Both the position numbers and the translations under genes were made by a program. 64,000 bases of DNA. Source: Mariniblastus sp. (lineage in GTDB: Bacteria; Planctomycetota; Planctomycetia; Pirellulales; Pirellulaceae). The stretch spans positions 124,001-188,000 of the forward strand of contig JAQXDZ010000081.1 in assembly GCA_029251085.1 (NCBI GenBank), given 5' to 3'. The number at the start of each line of letters is the position of its first letter. The stretch's first letter is position 1. Below the pieces are notes generated by a model, which had not been told where the DNA came from, did not search any database, and saw only the letters and a list, made by a program, of their open reading frames with translations. Positions 60,916 to 64,000 of this stretch are shown in pieces.

Positions 60916-61402
60916 TAACAGCCAGGCTCAAAATATCGGGCAGTTGGTCCACGATATCCTCGAACCTTATCGCCCTCAAATGGCAGATAAAAATATTCTA
61001 CTCGAAACGGACTTCGACACGGTGGAAGCATTCGTAGCCACTTCCAAAATTCAATCCATCGTAACCTGTCTAATCGAAAATGCACTCGAACCGATGACTC
61101 GGGGTGGCGAAATTTCGGTAACGCTAATCGACGGTAAGTACCAATGGGAACTTGAAGTCGCCGATTCGTTTGGCATGGCGTTTGGCAACGTCGATTCAAC
61201 CACCCACAATGCCGATGAAATGCTTCCCCTCATCATTCCATTCCCCGAATCACAACAACTGAGAGACGCTCACCGCACCGCCATTTCGCAAGGTGCTCAA
61301 ATCGAGGCGTGGAATTGCCCGCAAGGTGGCACCGCACACGTCCTCACGGTCCCGCGTCGACACAAAAACCAAAACTCAGAAATGCAATTTTCAAAATTCT
61401 AA
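60878..61402 (+). CDS. Histidine-kinase-type ATPase domain protein lacking DHp
   Basis: A 174-residue protein. IQSIVTCLIENALEPMTRGGEISVTL matches the N box of the HATPase_c domain, WELEVADSFGMAF fits the G1 box (DxxG-like), and GAQIEAWNCPQGGTAHVLTVP matches the final G2/F part. No HisKA dimerisation domain with a phospho-accepting His is present; the region before the N box is only about 70 residues. It resembles an isolated ATPase module (anti-sigma or CheA-like regulator), or the back half of a FlrB-like kinase. It is followed 51 bp later by fliF, so a regulatory link to flagellar genes is plausible. Confidence 0.65.
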   Translation: MQLNRRRVLPEIDNSQAQNIGQLVHDILEPYRPQMADKNILLETDFDTVEAFVATSKIQSIVTCLIENALEPMTRGGEISVTLIDGKYQWELEVADSFGMAFGNVDSTTHNADEMLPLIIPFPESQQLRDAHRTAISQGAQIEAWNCPQGGTAHVLTVPRRHKNQNSEMQFSKF

Positions 61403-61453
61403 ACCAACACGTCACTGTCGCACTTAAGTCTCCTCCAACACACTGACAATTTG

Positions 61454-62968
61454 ATGGACAGCAAGCCAATCACATTCGAAACCGTAATCAGATTTTCCCA
61501 GCAGCGCCGCATCCGCGCACTTTTTGTTGGCGTTATCATGCTTGCTGTGCTCGCCGCGGTTCAGGTCCAACAGCACACCAGCGAGTCGCGCCTGTGCGAA
61601 CTTTACCCCAACGCAAAATTGAGCGAAGGTGAACTATATCGACTCGAAGTAGCCTTAATCCAAGAAGGCCTCGAAGAATTTAAAACGAACGCCGAAGGCA
61701 AATTACTCGTTCCAACCAGCAAACGGCTTGAATACATAAAAGCGATTGCAAGACAAAATGAGGAACCGGTTGACTACCGAAAGCCCGAGGACAGTGGCGA
61801 CACTCCACCTAGCATTTTCCTTCCTAAGTCTGCACGAGATGCAATGACGCTGGAAGCCAAGAAGAAGAAAATCGAAAAGAACATTCTAAGATTGCCCTAT
61901 ATCGTTGAAGCAAGCTTTGAAATGGACCAACCCTCTGGATTTACGACATTTCAAAAACAACAAAACCGAGCTGCCATTTCACTTGCCACTAAAGACAACC
62001 TTCCTCTCACAGAGGAACGTGTAAAAACAATCAAGGCAATCATCCAAGTCGCAGCGGGCGTCGCGTCAAAAGACATTGTCATGATCGACCTCAAAACAGG
62101 ACTGATCCACGACGAACCTCACTCGCCAACTAACAACAATCTCATCAACATCGCCACCGACATTTCCGAAACGCGACGTGATTGTGAGGCTCGAATCGAG
62201 GAAGCGCTTGCAATGTATCCTGAGATCAAAGCAACCGTAGCCATTGCCGTGGAACAGGCCCCTTCCATTATTGACCAGAAACAACAAGCATTAGCAGCCA
62301 AGCCGCAAGGATTGAAATCGCGCACGCCCTCGATCCTTCAGGCCGGAGCTAACGACGCGGTCAAACTCGAAACTGCAGCCTACCCGGGAACAGTCGCCAA
62401 GGTACAAGAGGTTTCGTCACAGCCGATGATGACCAAGGTCGTTTCAATCTGCGTCGATATTCCGGAAAAACTAGTGAGCGAACGCACCCCAACGTCGCAA
62501 TCCTCTTCAGCTCAGAGTAATCTAAAATCTCGCGATTTGGATCAAGACGCATTCAACGCTCAGTTTCAGAAACTCAAATCCGAAATATCCAAAAAAGTTG
62601 AATTAACTCTTTTGTCAACGCCAGACCTCAAATGCGATGACACGATCGCATTTAATTTAATCCCAGCGACCACGACGACCGCAGAACCCTTCGAAATGCG
62701 GCTTAAAAAAATTGCCGCTGAAAACTGGCCTTCGGGCATTGTTTTACTCGTGGGTCTAATCCTTTTGGTCTCTATTTCGCGGGGATCTGATCCGCTTCCG
62801 AGCAACTCTAACCTCCAGTTCTCAGCAAGCAACCGACATCCCGGGGTGCTCCCTGCAGGCGATGCTGAGTCTTCATCTGACTCTGAAACACGATTGACTC
62901 AACTGATCGAAAAAGACCCAGATGCGGCCGCGAGAGTTATTGAATCGTGGATTCGTGACGCTGCCTAA
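61454..62968 (+). CDS. fliF: Divergent FliF-like flagellar MS-ring protein
   Basis: A 504-residue protein with two membrane helices, residues about 24-39 (ALFVGVIMLAVLAAVQV) and about 430-446 (GIVLLVGLILLVSIS). The periplasmic part contains a YscJ/FliF ring-building block: LPYIVEASFEMDQPSGFTTFQKQQNRAAISLATKDNLPLTEERVKTIKAIIQVAAGVASKDIVMIDLKTG. The end DPDAAARVIESWIRDAA matches the FliG-binding helix at the FliF C-terminus. The N-terminal ring part is shorter and more divergent than in enterobacterial FliF. ATG at 61454 follows a TTG at 61451. It is followed by a fliO-like gene, while fliG, which normally follows fliF, is absent in this interval. Confidence 0.8.
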   Translation: MDSKPITFETVIRFSQQRRIRALFVGVIMLAVLAAVQVQQHTSESRLCELYPNAKLSEGELYRLEVALIQEGLEEFKTNAEGKLLVPTSKRLEYIKAIARQNEEPVDYRKPEDSGDTPPSIFLPKSARDAMTLEAKKKKIEKNILRLPYIVEASFEMDQPSGFTTFQKQQNRAAISLATKDNLPLTEERVKTIKAIIQVAAGVASKDIVMIDLKTGLIHDEPHSPTNNNLINIATDISETRRDCEARIEEALAMYPEIKATVAIAVEQAPSIIDQKQQALAAKPQGLKSRTPSILQAGANDAVKLETAAYPGTVAKVQEVSSQPMMTKVVSICVDIPEKLVSERTPTSQSSSAQSNLKSRDLDQDAFNAQFQKLKSEISKKVELTLLSTPDLKCDDTIAFNLIPATTTTAEPFEMRLKKIAAENWPSGIVLLVGLILLVSISRGSDPLPSNSNLQFSASNRHPGVLPAGDAESSSDSETRLTQLIEKDPDAAARVIESWIRDAA

Positions 62969-63216
62969 TAAGTCGGTCTAAGAAAACACTTTCTAACTCA
63001 TTCAATCACTTGCGAAGCGAAGCGAGCTTTCCCAAGCTTGGTCAATGCTAGCGTCAATTGACCTTGCGAGCTGCGACAGATTCCGCGAAAAGTCCTGCCC
63101 GTGGTTCTCTTGGAAATCAAACCAATCCCAATTGATCACGTTTGTTTTTTGCGTGCAAAGTAAAAAGATTATTTCACAACGCCCCATAATCGTTATCGTC
63201 AGACAAGGCGCCTGAG

Positions 63217-64000
63217 ATGAGACAAATTTTCAATTTCAATAAGACAATTTTGTCCCTCGGCAGATTCGCTAAACAATGTAGTCTGTTTGCCTGCCTACTG
63301 CTCTCGTTATCTACATGCCTGCTGCCCAACACCCAAGTTTTTGCCCAAACCAATTTTCAAGATGGAGTGGCCAAGATTCCTGTTGAGGTTCCCCCTTTAA
63401 AAGCAGACATCGGATTTCCAGATTTCGATCCCGAGTGGGATGGAGCAACAAGAAGCTACACGCCTCCCCTTATCCCTGAAACTCCCGCCCCCAGTCCCTC
63501 ACAACAATCCATCAAGACCGTTGAAGATTCGCCGCCAACGAGATTGTCGAGCTTCGGTGCCGCATTCGCAGACGCAGCACCCTGGATCGAAAAACTAAAA
63601 AATCTCACAGCCTCTTCTGACATCGGGAGAATGATCGGCAGCCTTGCTCTGGTTCTAGGTCTTTACTTCGGGTTCGTCTGGATCATGCGAAAACTAAGTC
63701 CATCCGGCAATCAGAACCTTCCGCGAGAAGTCCTTGAGCTAATTGGGCAAATCCCCTTCGGACCAAAGCGAAACCTACAGTTGATTCGCCTAGGTAGCAA
63801 ACTCTTATTAATTATCAACAGCGCAGAAGGCTCTCAAGCAATTGGGGAAATCACAGACCCGAATGAGGTTGAGCACTTGGTTTCGTTGTGCAGCGGTCGC
63901 AGACATCCGTTCCAACCAAAAATGAGATCGGCCCCCACGCCCGCTCCCGTCCCACCCACGCCTCAAACGCCACCAACCCAGTCACAGGCTCAGCAACAAC
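63217..64000 (+). CDS. fliO: FliO-like flagellar export protein (3' partial)
   Basis: An ATG at 63217 opens a frame that stays open to the right edge (261 codons visible). It has a signal-like hydrophobic segment (FACLLLSLSTCLLPNTQVFAQ), a Pro-rich periplasmic stretch (residues about 60-110), and a membrane helix (SLALVLGLYFGFVWIMRKLS, about residues 148-167). The cytoplasmic FliO domain is REVLELIGQIPFGPKRNLQLIRLGSKLLLIINSAEGSQAIGEITDPNEVEHLVSLC, matching the conserved FliO layout. A Pro/Gln-rich tail begins before the window ends. The 248-bp gap after fliF contains no supported gene on the plus strand. The gene is recognised from position and this domain. Confidence 0.75.
   Translation, partial: MRQIFNFNKTILSLGRFAKQCSLFACLLLSLSTCLLPNTQVFAQTNFQDGVAKIPVEVPPLKADIGFPDFDPEWDGATRSYTPPLIPETPAPSPSQQSIKTVEDSPPTRLSSFGAAFADAAPWIEKLKNLTASSDIGRMIGSLALVLGLYFGFVWIMRKLSPSGNQNLPREVLELIGQIPFGPKRNLQLIRLGSKLLLIINSAEGSQAIGEITDPNEVEHLVSLCSGRRHPFQPKMRSAPTPAPVPPTPQTPPTQSQAQQQ

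Noticed and set aside
63002-63187. 61-residue minus-strand ORF between fliF and fliO
   Set aside because: It lies antisense in a plus-strand cluster, has no family resemblance and no ribosome binding site that I can recognise.

Overview
The window reads as chromosomal DNA of a planctomycete, most likely a marine Pirellulales-type bacterium. Base composition is moderate (about half GC). The gene content is characteristic: a redoxin / c-type haem / copper type II monooxygenase-like / EF-hand fusion protein, very large ResB-CcsA fusion, ExbB-ExbD-ExbD behind TPR proteins, small Tyr-rich secreted proteins, many secreted proteins with EF-hand-like loops, and frequent GTG/TTG starts. I assign the lineage by inference from these architectures; no rRNA or tRNA gene is visible to confirm it. 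I also see no CRISPR array, insertion sequence or prophage.

Layout. 1-2947: the end of a redoxin-TPR protein and a secreted PepX-like peptidase. 3263-16183: a 13-kb plus-strand operon for a type II secretion / type IV pilus-like machine (three pseudopilins, GspL/PilMN, GspM/PilO, a PilT-type ATPase, a GspE/PilB-type ATPase, GspF, a short GspC/PilP-like protein, the secretin and a TPR lipoprotein). The presence of a PilT retraction-type ATPase makes it a hybrid. 16222-19632 (minus): a PepSY membrane protein and a tandem HtrA pair in which one member has lost its catalytic residues and carries its PDZ domain inside the protease fold. 19920-26975: an SDR enzyme, a metallo-hydrolase fold protein, the redoxin-haem-copper fusion, an MMPL/RND exporter and a small secreted protein, with three families of short tandem repeats clustered around the last two. 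27176-28834 (minus): ispF-ruvC-ruvA. 29110-32067: an ABC-2 exporter (ATPase plus two permeases) whose promoter suggests a leaderless mRNA. 32541-33680: an acidic HTH protein with one C-terminal membrane segment. 33905-36268: a conserved hypothetical paired with fumarylacetoacetase. 36747-41776: a repeat-domain lipoprotein and the cytochrome c haem-handling fusion CcsBA. 41808-48588: a hypothetical, aroC, a BASS-type transporter, prfA-prmC and a XerC/D recombinase. 48761-54913 (minus): a proposed energy-coupled envelope operon, TPR-TPR-ExbB-ExbD-ExbD. 55405-58327: two overlapping membrane-anchored paralogues of unknown role. 58618-59595: mdh. 59881-64000: the start of a flagellar-type cluster, with a pseudo-esterase, a small ORF overlapping a DHp-less histidine-kinase-type ATPase domain, a divergent FliF and a FliO-like protein cut by the window edge.

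The best candidates for undescribed biology are the hybrid secretion/retraction locus with its calcium-loop pseudopilin, the active/inactive HtrA pair with an intradomain PDZ, the TPR-ExbB-ExbD-ExbD operon, and the degenerate esterase plus truncated kinase heading the flagellar genes. Functional statements rest on recognised motifs and gene order read by eye; no database search was possible.
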